Below are positions 7,447 through 14,158 of a stretch of 35,048 bases of DNA, piece by piece. The stretch covers positions 1 to 35,048 of the forward strand of contig JAIXKR010000163.1 in NCBI GenBank assembly GCA_026932235.1, given 5' to 3'. The stretch comes from Burkholderiales bacterium (GTDB lineage Bacteria; Pseudomonadota; Gammaproteobacteria; Burkholderiales; Burkholderiaceae_C). The notes beneath the pieces are model-generated. The model worked only from the letters and a program-made list of their open reading frames with translations, ran no database searches and was not told the origin of the DNA. The translations under genes and the position numbers were made by a program. The stretch's first letter is position 1; every line of letters starts with the position of its first letter.

Positions 7447-8718
7447 ATGACCTCCTTGCACGCCGTACCCAAGTCCGAGCCCGCACCCGAGAAGGCCACG
7501 CCTGCGGCGCGAAGCATCAGCGTCGACCCCTTGGACTACGCGCTAAAAGCGGCCGCCGTCAAGCGCATGCGCCGCAGCCGACGGCGCGTCGTCTTCCTGA
7601 TTCACGCCAGCGAGATCTTCAGCGCGCTGGAGCCCGTGGTCGCGGAGCTTCAGGCGCGCGCGGATCGCTTCGAGCTCATCTTCGTCGCCTTGCCACGCAA
7701 CTACAGCGGTCGAACCGGGCCCTGCGAGAACCTGCCGCAGACCATGTCCTTCCTGCAGGGCTTGGGACTGCAGCCGATCGCCATGACAGGGCAGGATGTC
7801 GGCGATCTCGTGCGTCTCATTCAACTGGCGCCGGACTTCATCTTTCGCCAGACGCCATGGGAGCACCACATCCCTTCGGTGTTCAACTCGCGCCTGCTGG
7901 GTTTTTCCCAACTGTGCTACGTGCCGTACGGCATGGGAACGATCGAGCGGCCGGTGCAACAGTACGACCAAGCCTTCCACAATCAGTGCGATCTTGTATT
8001 TGCGGAGAGCCAATACCATCTCGAACGCTACCTTCAGCATCGTGCCTTGGGCTCGACTGGTGTCGTCCTGAGCGGCTACCCGCGCTTCGAGAGCTTCGTG
8101 CGTCATCTCGAGAACGTGCAGCCGCCGTGGCCTCTGCCATGCGCGGACGACATTCCCCGCGTGATTTGGGCGCCTCACCACTCGGTAGAGAGGACCTGGC
8201 TCAACTACAGCACCTTCCTCGATTACAAGGATCTCATGCTGAATGAGGCGCAGCGCGGACGCATCAGCATCCTGTTTCGTCCTCATCCGGCGCTGGCGGC
8301 GAAGCTGCAGGCATCGGGCAGCATGACATCCGCGGCCTATGCCGACTACCTCTCTGCGTTCGACGCCACGGGCAGCAGTGGCGTCGATCGCTGCGAGACT
8401 TACATCGACCAGTTCGCCGCATCGGACATGCTGATCACCGACGGTTTGGGCTTCTTCAGCGAGTACCTTCTGACCGGCAAGCCGCTCGTCCGCACCTGGA
8501 AGGAAGGGGCCGAACCCATGAACCACTTCGGCAATTGGTGCGCGGAAGCGGCCCGCGTCGTGCGTGACGGCAATCAGCTCGTCGAGGTCCTCGACGAGGT
8601 CGCCAATCACAGTTACCGGGATGAGCGGCTTGAACTTCGTCTGGAGCGCCGCGAAATCCTGAGCGCAATGTGCATAGGCGCAGCCGCGCGCGTGGCCGAC
8701 GCCTTGGAGAACGCCTGA
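7447..8718 (+). CDS. second CDP-glycerol glycerophosphotransferase-like enzyme (divergent TagF/TagB relative)
   Basis: 423 residues. It begins 20 bases after the previous gene and is probably co-transcribed. The fold landmarks of the glycerophosphotransferase superfamily are present but less canonical. VPYGMGTIERP stands where the WHG loop is expected; SGYPRFESF, VIWAPHHSVE, ILFRPHPAL and DMLITDGLGFFSEYLLTGKPLV correspond to the later motifs, with TDGLGFF replacing TDYSS. It may therefore use a different donor or act as a primer or branching enzyme beside the polymerase-like upstream gene. Local base composition falls clearly below the rest of the window, for example around 7980-8040, which suggests recent acquisition or relaxed codon selection. 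No membrane helix or signal is seen. Confidence 0.75.
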   Translation: MTSLHAVPKSEPAPEKATPAARSISVDPLDYALKAAAVKRMRRSRRRVVFLIHASEIFSALEPVVAELQARADRFELIFVALPRNYSGRTGPCENLPQTMSFLQGLGLQPIAMTGQDVGDLVRLIQLAPDFIFRQTPWEHHIPSVFNSRLLGFSQLCYVPYGMGTIERPVQQYDQAFHNQCDLVFAESQYHLERYLQHRALGSTGVVLSGYPRFESFVRHLENVQPPWPLPCADDIPRVIWAPHHSVERTWLNYSTFLDYKDLMLNEAQRGRISILFRPHPALAAKLQASGSMTSAAYADYLSAFDATGSSGVDRCETYIDQFAASDMLITDGLGFFSEYLLTGKPLVRTWKEGAEPMNHFGNWCAEAARVVRDGNQLVEVLDEVANHSYRDERLELRLERREILSAMCIGAAARVADALENA

Positions 8719-8764
8719 GCGGCGGCATGGCGCAGCGGCTCAATGCGACGCCGAGTTGAGCGCG

Positions 8765-9493
8765 CTAAAGCAGTCGCAGCGCCGCTGCGGCCAGGGCATC
8801 GTTCGATTCGGAGACCACCAACCCAGTGGAGCGAGCCGCCGTGGCCAGGGCCGCCAGTTCGGTACACCCCAGAGCCACGCCCTGCACGCCATCGTGCTTC
8901 AAGCGCTGAAAGAGCACGCGCACGTCGGAGTGCAGATCGGCCGGGATGCAACCGCCTTGTTTCACCGCGTCGATCACCCGGGCGACGAGGTCCGCTTCGA
9001 CGTCGTCCAGCTCCACGGTCTGCATGGCCATGCTGTCGAATACACGCTCATAGAGTCCATGCTGGCGCAGACTGGCCGAGGTCAAGGCCGCAACACGCCG
9101 CGCCCCGAGTTCGGCCAGCGCCGTCGCCGTCTCGATCACGATGTGAGGCAAGTGCACCCGATGACCCTGCGACCAGCGCTCGAACAGGAGATGTGCCGTG
9201 TTGCACGGGACAACGACAACGCTTGCGCCCTGCTCTTGCATCTCGGCGATCGTCTGAGCGATCCAAGGGGACGGATCCGCCTCGCCGAGCTCCAGATGGC
9301 GGCCACGACTGGGGAGCTTGGTATTGATGTCGGCGATGACGCGCGGGTAGTGCCAATCCTTGCGCGCCGGGATCCGGGCGTAGAACGCGCGCAGGAAATC
9401 CAGCGTCGCCCAGGGAGCAACACCGACCACGCCCAGCGTGCCTTCGTGGCGAGGCCAGTCGACCTCACCCCCAGGAGGATCGATGCGCGGCAT
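8765..9493 (-). CDS. Asp/Glu racemase-family protein
   Basis: 242 residues, normal for the family. These cofactor-independent enzymes epimerise acidic amino acids, and relatives act on hydantoins or maleate, using two cysteines. Both are visible: Cys97 in VPCNTAH and Cys210 in ALGCTEL. The N-terminal GVVGVAPWATLDFLR corresponds to the GG(M/V)-xx-AT substrate loop. It is the last gene of the minus-strand operon and its ATG (9493) abuts the methyltransferase stop codon, so translational coupling is likely. The context suggests that it supplies a D-amino acid or related acid as a building block or decoration of the surface polymer. This is inference; the substrate is not readable. Confidence 0.85.
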   Translation of the reverse strand: MPRIDPPGGEVDWPRHEGTLGVVGVAPWATLDFLRAFYARIPARKDWHYPRVIADINTKLPSRGRHLELGEADPSPWIAQTIAEMQEQGASVVVVPCNTAHLLFERWSQGHRVHLPHIVIETATALAELGARRVAALTSASLRQHGLYERVFDSMAMQTVELDDVEADLVARVIDAVKQGGCIPADLHSDVRVLFQRLKHDGVQGVALGCTELAALATAARSTGLVVSESNDALAAAALRLL

Positions 9494-10201
9494 TCAGCCC
9501 TGTCCGCGCCTGCTGAACGCGTACAGACGCAGACGCGTCTGCGGATACTTGTTGAGCGGATGGCCCTCAGCGAACATGTTCTCGTCGCGAACGCAATGCA
9601 GTCCATGAGCAGCCATCATGTCGATGTACTGCTCACGCGTGCGGTAGGTGGCGGAGTAGTTCTGGCCCAGGTGCTCGGAATGACGGTCATTGATCTCGTA
9701 GCGCTCGCCCAGACCGGTGCCGTCGCGCACAAGCAGCATGCCATCGGAACGCAGCCAAGCGGGCAAACGCTGCAGGAGCGCCCGCGCCTGGTCGTCGTTC
9801 AAGTAGACGAAAAGCCCCGAGATGAAGATGAGATCGAACGCACGGTCGGTCTGGTAAGCCTCGGCAGCACTCTCCACGAAGCGCACGCCACCCGCTGCGC
9901 GGCGTCGTGCTTCGGCGCGCCCGATCTCGACCAACCCGTGCGCGTATTCGACCGCGACGACTTCGCGCGCCCCGCGTTGCGCGAAGCGAAAGGTCCATTG
10001 GCCGACGCCAGCACCCAGATCGAGCACCCGCAGCCCCTCGAGCGCGGGCAACCAAGCGAAGACCTTGCGCGACTCCTCATCGATCTTCAAGCGCAGGTTG
10101 TCCGGGTCTTGTTCGAGGTTGGCAATCGACTCGAAGGCCACCTGGCCAAGTGTGGCCGCACGGCCTTCCCAGAAATGACGTACCTTGACGGGATCCAGCA
10201 T
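9494..10201 (-). CDS. class I SAM-dependent methyltransferase
   Basis: 235 residues. Motif I, VLDLGAGVGQWTFRFA (Asp61 and the glycine loop), begins near residue 59. It is followed by VVAVEYAHGLVEIGR (acidic residue for the SAM ribose) and FDLIFISGLFVYL, a standard Rossmann methyltransferase. The first 45 residues (VRHFWEGRAATLGQVAFESIANL) resemble the N-terminal helical cap of small-molecule O- or N-methyltransferases. The ATG at 10201 was chosen because GAGGAA lies 5 to 10 bases upstream; the frame stays open upstream to 10315. Placed between the DUF711 gene and the racemase gene, it probably methylates an intermediate or a terminal residue of the same pathway. The acceptor is unknown. Confidence 0.85.
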   Translation of the reverse strand: MLDPVKVRHFWEGRAATLGQVAFESIANLEQDPDNLRLKIDEESRKVFAWLPALEGLRVLDLGAGVGQWTFRFAQRGAREVVAVEYAHGLVEIGRAEARRRAAGGVRFVESAAEAYQTDRAFDLIFISGLFVYLNDDQARALLQRLPAWLRSDGMLLVRDGTGLGERYEINDRHSEHLGQNYSATYRTREQYIDMMAAHGLHCVRDENMFAEGHPLNKYPQTRLRLYAFSRRGQG

Positions 10202-10256
10202 GGTGTTCCTCGATGAATTCTCGATTGCGATTGCGACCGGATGCGCCGCGTGCGCA

Positions 10257-11498
10257 TCAGCGTCGGTCGCCGGCATAGCGCCACGTCGCGCCGCCCAACA
10301 GCGGTCGACTGGCACTGATGCCAGGGTCCATCACTCTGCTGTCACAGAGGAAGTCGAGGTTGAGTTCGGTGTACTCGTTGACCGCTTTGCGAGGCACTGG
10401 CAGCACCCGCACGCCCAGCGGTTTGCGCAGGCGAACGGCCAGCGTCGCGATGTCGAGCACAAGGCCGGCGAGGTCTTCGGCAAACATCGTTCCGGGCACG
10501 GGAACCATGTCGATACCGCAACCGCAGACCGTGGACAGCAAGGCAAGCTTCTCGAGACTCAGTGAGCGGAGGTTGTTGGCGTCGGTCAGCCCGTTGTCCT
10601 CAAGCACGGAGTACATGACGCCATTGAAGCCGACCATCCTCGCCTGCGCTCGTCCGCCTGCGACCTTGATCGCTTCCGTGAGCACACTCGTGATGAAGAC
10701 CGAACCGTGCGCCCCCACCGGTGTCGGCCCGAGGAGTTCCACCAAGTGTGCCACCGAAGTCTTCCCATCCGGAAAAGGCGCGAGCGAACCATCCAGCCCA
10801 CGGTAGCTGAGACCGGAGATCTCCTCGAGCTCGCATCCAAGTGCGTCCACACGCGCCATGTCGCGCGCGAAAGCCTCGATCAAGCGCTCCTGGAACTCGA
10901 CCAGCTTCCATTTCTCCTGCCGCGCCCTGCGAGCAAACTCGAGCGCGGTGGCGGTCGTCTCCATGGCGATACTGAAGGCCAGATCCTCCCCTTCGTGCCG
11001 CGAGAATGGAAAGAAGGGCAAGCCCGCCGGACAGGCCGCCGAGAGCCCAACCCGAAAGTTGTCGATGCCGTTGACGCTGCGTCGACCAAGCCTGAGCACG
11101 AAGCCCGCGGCGGCTGCGGCCGCGTCGACATGGATGCTCTGGGCATCGGCGATCATCAAGTTCACGAACAGGCGTTGGTCGCGCACGACCAGGGCTTGTG
11201 CCTCTTCCAGCAGCGCCTCGCGCGCGCGCTCGACCGAGAGATCCAGCGGCAGGCAGGTCCAGCGCGCGCCGGCCGCATCGGCCAAGGCGTGTGTGCTCTC
11301 CACCAGGGCGCGCAAGACACCCGGTTCGGAATCGGCGTCCATGCATGGCGGGGGCAAGGTCAGGCGTACCGTGCGCGGGGTCAGACCGCGCTCGCAGGTG
11401 CGATCCTGAACGAGCTGCCGGAAGCGGCCTAGCCGTTGCATCAGCTCGCCTGCCGGGCGCGCCTGCAGCGGCACGCCGATGGTGATGCTGCGAATCAT
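10257..11498 (-). CDS. DUF711 / UPF0210 family protein of unknown function
   Basis: 413 residues. I recognise the DUF711 family from the cluster of conserved stretches SVNGIDNFRVGLSAAC, LFPFSRHEGEDLAFSIAM-like residues, GHAR-type GVMYSVLEDNGL and VCGCGIDMVPVPG, with the Cys-Gly-Cys-Gly turn near residue 335. Structures of relatives show a fold related to the pyruvate-formate-lyase barrel, but I know of no proven reaction, and I see no C-terminal glycyl-radical motif. The ATG at 11498 forms an ATGA overlap with the upstream nucleotidyltransferase, which is the strongest evidence for this start and for operon membership. No signal or membrane segment is seen. In this operon it is most economically an enzyme acting on the small molecule that the nucleotidyltransferases activate. 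Confidence 0.75.
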   Translation of the reverse strand: MIRSITIGVPLQARPAGELMQRLGRFRQLVQDRTCERGLTPRTVRLTLPPPCMDADSEPGVLRALVESTHALADAAGARWTCLPLDLSVERAREALLEEAQALVVRDQRLFVNLMIADAQSIHVDAAAAAAGFVLRLGRRSVNGIDNFRVGLSAACPAGLPFFPFSRHEGEDLAFSIAMETTATALEFARRARQEKWKLVEFQERLIEAFARDMARVDALGCELEEISGLSYRGLDGSLAPFPDGKTSVAHLVELLGPTPVGAHGSVFITSVLTEAIKVAGGRAQARMVGFNGVMYSVLEDNGLTDANNLRSLSLEKLALLSTVCGCGIDMVPVPGTMFAEDLAGLVLDIATLAVRLRKPLGVRVLPVPRKAVNEYTELNLDFLCDSRVMDPGISASRPLLGGATWRYAGDRR

Positions 11499-12217
11499 GC
11501 CGCCCACGCCTGCGGCATGGGCTGCGCCGCACGCAGTCGCGTCGTATCGATCAATTCGAGGTAGTCGGTGGGCGCGTTAACTTCGAAGAAGAGCTCGTTG
11601 TCGCGCAGAGCCACCGAGGTGATCTCGGCATCGTCCTCGCCGCACGGCAGCAACTGCCCGGCAAAGAGATTGGCGTGTTCGATACAGCGCCGCTGCCAAG
11701 CGCGCAGCAGCGGCGCCGAACCGATCTTGAAAAGGCCCACCGACTCCGGATGCGCCATGCTGCGTACCGGACCCTGGTAAGTCTCGAGGACACGCCCGTC
11801 CTCATCCGTAACGCAATGCACGGCCGACTGCGCCCGCTTCTCGCGCGTCGATGTCAGCACCATGTTTGGCGCCGCCGTATTCAAACGTTCGATGAGCGCA
11901 CGCTCCAGGAAGATGTCCCCGGAGATGACGTAGCACGGCTTGGGGCCCAATTCGGCCAACGCCAATCCGAGGCTGCCGGCGTTGTTCGTCAGCGCCCAGT
12001 CCGGGTTGTGCACGTAATGCAGTTCCGGGTAGTGCTGCATGATGTGGATGGCGCGAAAGCCGACCACGACGGTGATCTTGCAACCCGCGAATGCCTCGAT
12101 GACGTGGTCCAGGATCGTGCGGCAATTGCGCGGATGACGGATCAACACCTTGCTGATGCCGTCGAGTTGCGAGCTCTTTCCAGCGGCCAGGACGATGACC
12201 TGATCAGGAGCGTTCAT
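11495..12217 (-). CDS. LicC-like sugar/choline-phosphate nucleotidyltransferase, divergent signature
   Basis: 240 residues with the NTP-transferase fold. It opens with VIVLAAGKSSQLDGISKVLI, where the usual Gly-x-Gly-x-Arg loop is altered to GKSSQL while the catalytic Lys (SKVLI) is kept. HNPDWALTNNAGSLGLALAE corresponds to the TNN-x-x-SL motif of LicC-type CTP:phosphocholine cytidylyltransferases, and CYVISGDIFLE gives the metal-binding Asp. The C-terminus has acidic ELFFEVNAPTDYLEL, a second metal or dimer element as in this family. The start at 12217 overlaps the stop of the ParB-like gene by ATGA, and its own stop overlaps the DUF711 start in the same way. It probably forms a CDP- or other NDP-activated intermediate; the nucleotide and substrate are not readable. 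Confidence 0.78.
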   Translation of the reverse strand: MNAPDQVIVLAAGKSSQLDGISKVLIRHPRNCRTILDHVIEAFAGCKITVVVGFRAIHIMQHYPELHYVHNPDWALTNNAGSLGLALAELGPKPCYVISGDIFLERALIERLNTAAPNMVLTSTREKRAQSAVHCVTDEDGRVLETYQGPVRSMAHPESVGLFKIGSAPLLRAWQRRCIEHANLFAGQLLPCGEDDAEITSVALRDNELFFEVNAPTDYLELIDTTRLRAAQPMPQAWAA

Positions 12218-12666
12218 GCGCGGACCTCCACCCTTGGCACCACACCGACCCGCCGGCGCGTGGCGGACACGCCGCCTCGAAGTTCTTGCAGGGGAACCGA
12301 GATCAGGGGCAGACCCGCACCCGGAAAGCGGTGCTTCACGGTCTTGTACGGATAGGGCTGGCCGGCCAAGGCTCTTTGCGTGACCAGTCTCCAGTCGAAC
12401 TGGTGCGCCGGGCGCAAGCTCCAGAGTTCGACCTCGGCGTAGACGTAGCGCACGGCCGGAATCCACGTGAGCTCCAGGCGTCGAGCCACCTCCATCCGGT
12501 GCTGCCCATCCAGGACGAGGTCATGCGCCTCGTCCAGCGCCACGGGCTTGGTCCAAACCCCTTCGTTCACGACCTTCTCGAGCAGCCATTGGACACGCTT
12601 GCGGCTGTAGCCCTCGATGTGCCGAAGGCCATCCACGCGAACCTTTACCACTTGCGATGCGGACAT
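12214..12666 (-). CDS. ParB/Srx-fold protein, candidate small-molecule (serine-type) kinase
   Basis: 150 residues. The core reads HIEGYSRKRVQWLLEKVV, then KPVALDEAHDLVLDGQHRMEVARRLEL. This is the ParB/sulfiredoxin pattern: a Glu near the N-terminus, an Arg helix, a Pro-Val strand, then DG(H/Q)HR. The same arrangement is known in the free-serine kinases SbnI and archaeal SerK, where the early Glu is catalytic and DGHHR binds the nucleotide phosphate. There is no DNA-binding helix-turn-helix region as in chromosome-partition ParB, and no parA nearby. It sits between two nucleotidyltransferases with an ATGA overlap downstream. I therefore infer that it phosphorylates a small alcohol that is then nucleotide-activated. 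Kinase activity and substrate are unproven; a nuclease or regulatory role is the alternative. Confidence 0.7.
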   Translation of the reverse strand: MSASQVVKVRVDGLRHIEGYSRKRVQWLLEKVVNEGVWTKPVALDEAHDLVLDGQHRMEVARRLELTWIPAVRYVYAEVELWSLRPAHQFDWRLVTQRALAGQPYPYKTVKHRFPGAGLPLISVPLQELRGGVSATRRRVGVVPRVEVRA

Positions 12667-12672
12667 TCGCCC

Positions 12673-12679
12673 CCTCCTT
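12673..12679 (-). promoter_or_regulatory. strong ribosome-binding site deciding the start of the ParB-like gene
   Basis: AAGGAGG on the minus strand lies six bases before the ATG at 12666 and overlaps the TAA stop of the upstream nucleotidyltransferase gene (12678-12680). It rules out the longer frame opening at 12729. This is the only perfect Shine-Dalgarno core seen in the operon. Confidence 0.8.
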
Positions 12680-13481
12680 AGAACGACAACGCGACGGCCC
12701 GCTCGGCGCGCACCTGGTAGGCGCGACACGCGGCCTCGAACTCAGGCACTGTGTTGAAGGTGGCCGCAAAGCCGACCTCCAGTGCCAGCACGCGCGCGCA
12801 AAGCCGATGCAGTCCGTGCTTCCACGGCATCAGGTAGTACTGCCGAATCGACTCCTGCATGGCCATGGCGCGCAAGGCGATGTCGGCCCGAACCTGCGCT
12901 GGCCCGACGGCCAACATACCCAGCATCTTGGGCCAACCCTCGCAGTTCGGATCGTAGGTGGGGCGGTAGTCGACGACGTCGATGCGTTCGTCGGCTCCGG
13001 CATGGACGACACCACCGGTGCGTTCGACCCCGTAGCGCCCGCGACAAACCCAGAACGAACCCGGATCGGTGTCGATGACGTCGAAAAGCGCGCTCCAGGC
13101 CACGCGATCGAGCAGGAGGTCGGTCTCGACGACGAGATAGCCACGCTCGGGTTGCCTCAACGCGCCCACGCCGCAGCTCACCGAGGCGATATTGACGTCC
13201 TCCGCCCAGCGCGTGTTGCGCACGCAACGCACACGATCGCCGTAGCGACGCGCCAGATGGGACTCGACACGCTCACCCGCGAAGCCCGTGACGACCACGA
13301 TGTCACGCGCGCCAGAACTCATCACGCTATCGATCATGGCCTCGAGCACGGTGCGGCCACGCCCCTCGCCCTCGATCGGCAACAGCGCCTTGGGCACCTC
13401 TTCGGTCAAGGGCAGCATGCGGCGCCCGCTGCCAGCAGCCAGCAGGACGACTGCGCGTCGTGAGGGCGGCTGCGGCCTCAT
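12678..13481 (-). CDS. LicC-like NTP-transferase (phosphocholine/sugar-phosphate nucleotidyltransferase family)
   Basis: 267 residues. A canonical N-terminal signature, AVVLLAAGSGRRMLPLTEEV followed by PKALLPI, binds the NTP; catalytic Lys is in PKALL. It continues with VLEAMIDSVMSSGARDIVVVTGFAGERV, NTRWAEDVNIASVSCGV (the N-I-x-S motif of LicC-type enzymes) and YLVVETDLLLD with the metal-binding Asp. Residues from about 150 on (VERTGGVVHAGADERIDVVDY; YDPNCEGWPKMLGM) form the variable substrate lid and match nothing specific I recognise. The ATG at 13481 makes an ATGA overlap with the upstream TagD-like gene, so the two are translated together. The likely role is CDP- or NDP-activation of a phosphorylated small molecule made in the same operon. 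Confidence 0.82.
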   Translation of the reverse strand: MRPQPPSRRAVVLLAAGSGRRMLPLTEEVPKALLPIEGEGRGRTVLEAMIDSVMSSGARDIVVVTGFAGERVESHLARRYGDRVRCVRNTRWAEDVNIASVSCGVGALRQPERGYLVVETDLLLDRVAWSALFDVIDTDPGSFWVCRGRYGVERTGGVVHAGADERIDVVDYRPTYDPNCEGWPKMLGMLAVGPAQVRADIALRAMAMQESIRQYYLMPWKHGLHRLCARVLALEVGFAATFNTVPEFEAACRAYQVRAERAVALSF

Positions 13482-13963
13482 GCCAATGACGTCGCCTCCA
13501 CGACCTGGTCTTTGAGCATGCTGCTCGAAACCCCTTCGGTTCGCGGCAGATACACGACTTCGCACAGCGGCTCGAGGTAGTCGAAACGTCCGCTCCAATC
13601 GCTGCCCATGACGATCGCATCCGCTGCGTGCGTGACGATGTCACGCTCCTTCTGCGTCCAGTCGGTCTCTGCGATGACCTGATCGACCCAGCGACAGGCC
13701 GCCACCATGGCGATCCGATCGCCGAAGGGGACAATGGACTTCTTGCCCTTGATGGCGTTGAACTCGTCCGTCGAGACGGCCACGATGAGGCGGTCGAAGC
13801 GCTGCTTGATGCGCTCGAAGAGCCTCAGATGCCCGATGTGAAAGAGATCGTAGGTGCCGTAGGTGAGCGCCACGCTCGGCCCCAGCCGACGTGGCTTCTC
13901 GAGCCGGCACGCAGCGGCCTGGCTCATCCGGGGGGCAACCGAGTTGGGGACGATGGCGGCCAT
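13478..13963 (-). CDS. TagD/GCT-like cytidylyltransferase (glycerol-3-phosphate cytidylyltransferase family)
   Basis: 161 residues, slightly longer than TagD (about 130) because of a roughly 34-residue N-terminal tail. The catalytic core is clear: YGTYDLFHIGHLRLFERIK with HxGH, VAVSTDEFN, and near the C-terminus RTEGVSSSMLKD, equivalent to RTxGISTT. CRWVDQVIAETDW matches the R-Y-V-D substrate segment. It would make a CDP-polyol such as CDP-glycerol, the donor expected by the two TagF-like enzymes encoded at 5939-8718. The ATG at 13963 was chosen because GGAG lies nine bases upstream; GTG at 13975 and ATG at 13927 are alternatives. It is first in the seven-gene minus-strand operon. Related ADP-heptose or ethanolamine-phosphate cytidylyltransferases share the motif, so the substrate is not certain. 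Confidence 0.83.
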   Translation of the reverse strand: MAAIVPNSVAPRMSQAAACRLEKPRRLGPSVALTYGTYDLFHIGHLRLFERIKQRFDRLIVAVSTDEFNAIKGKKSIVPFGDRIAMVAACRWVDQVIAETDWTQKERDIVTHAADAIVMGSDWSGRFDYLEPLCEVVYLPRTEGVSSSMLKDQVVEATSLA

Positions 13964-13997
13964 GGCTGACTCCACAGGCGGGCCTCAGGAGGAACCT

Positions 13998-14061
13998 GCC
14001 GACCCTGTGCGCAACTCTAGGCAGCCTCGCGCGGAGCTAAACGGCGATGTACAGGGTCGGC
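13998..14061. repeat. 11-base perfect inverted repeat upstream of the cell-surface operon
   Basis: GCCGACCCTGT (13998-14008) and its exact complement ACAGGGTCGGC (14051-14061) are separated by 42 bases. They lie in the 195-base gap between the TagD-like start and the end of the GNAT fusion gene. They could be a regulator site pair for the seven-gene operon or the ends of a small element. No transposase or target duplication is visible. Confidence 0.5.
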
Positions 14062-14081
14062 GCCCCCCACTTTCGCGCCTA

Positions 14082-14098
14082 CGACGGCTTCGCCGTCG
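14082..14098 (-). terminator. hairpin, possible terminator of the esterase/GNAT-fusion operon
   Basis: Minus strand CGACGGC, loop GAA, GCCGTCG: a seven-pair GC stem with a stable GNA-type loop, about 60 bases past the GNAT-fusion stop. There is no T-run, so termination by the hairpin alone is uncertain. Confidence 0.35.
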
Positions 14099-14158
14099 GT
14101 GCCGCAGCCAGACCTTCGGCCCATGCCCGCAGCTTTGACTGCAGTCTGCGGCGTCCGG

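Noticed and set aside
8719-8764. Terminator between the convergent surface operons
   Set aside because: Only imperfect stems (GAGCGG against CGGCTC) and no T-run; not strong enough to list.
10257-11498. Pyruvate formate-lyase-type glycyl-radical enzyme
   Set aside because: Fold relatives exist, but no C-terminal RVxGY-type glycyl loop and no activating-enzyme gene are present.
12214-12666. Chromosome or plasmid partition ParB
   Set aside because: No parA, no parS-like palindrome and no helix-turn-helix domain; only the nucleotide-binding fold is shared.
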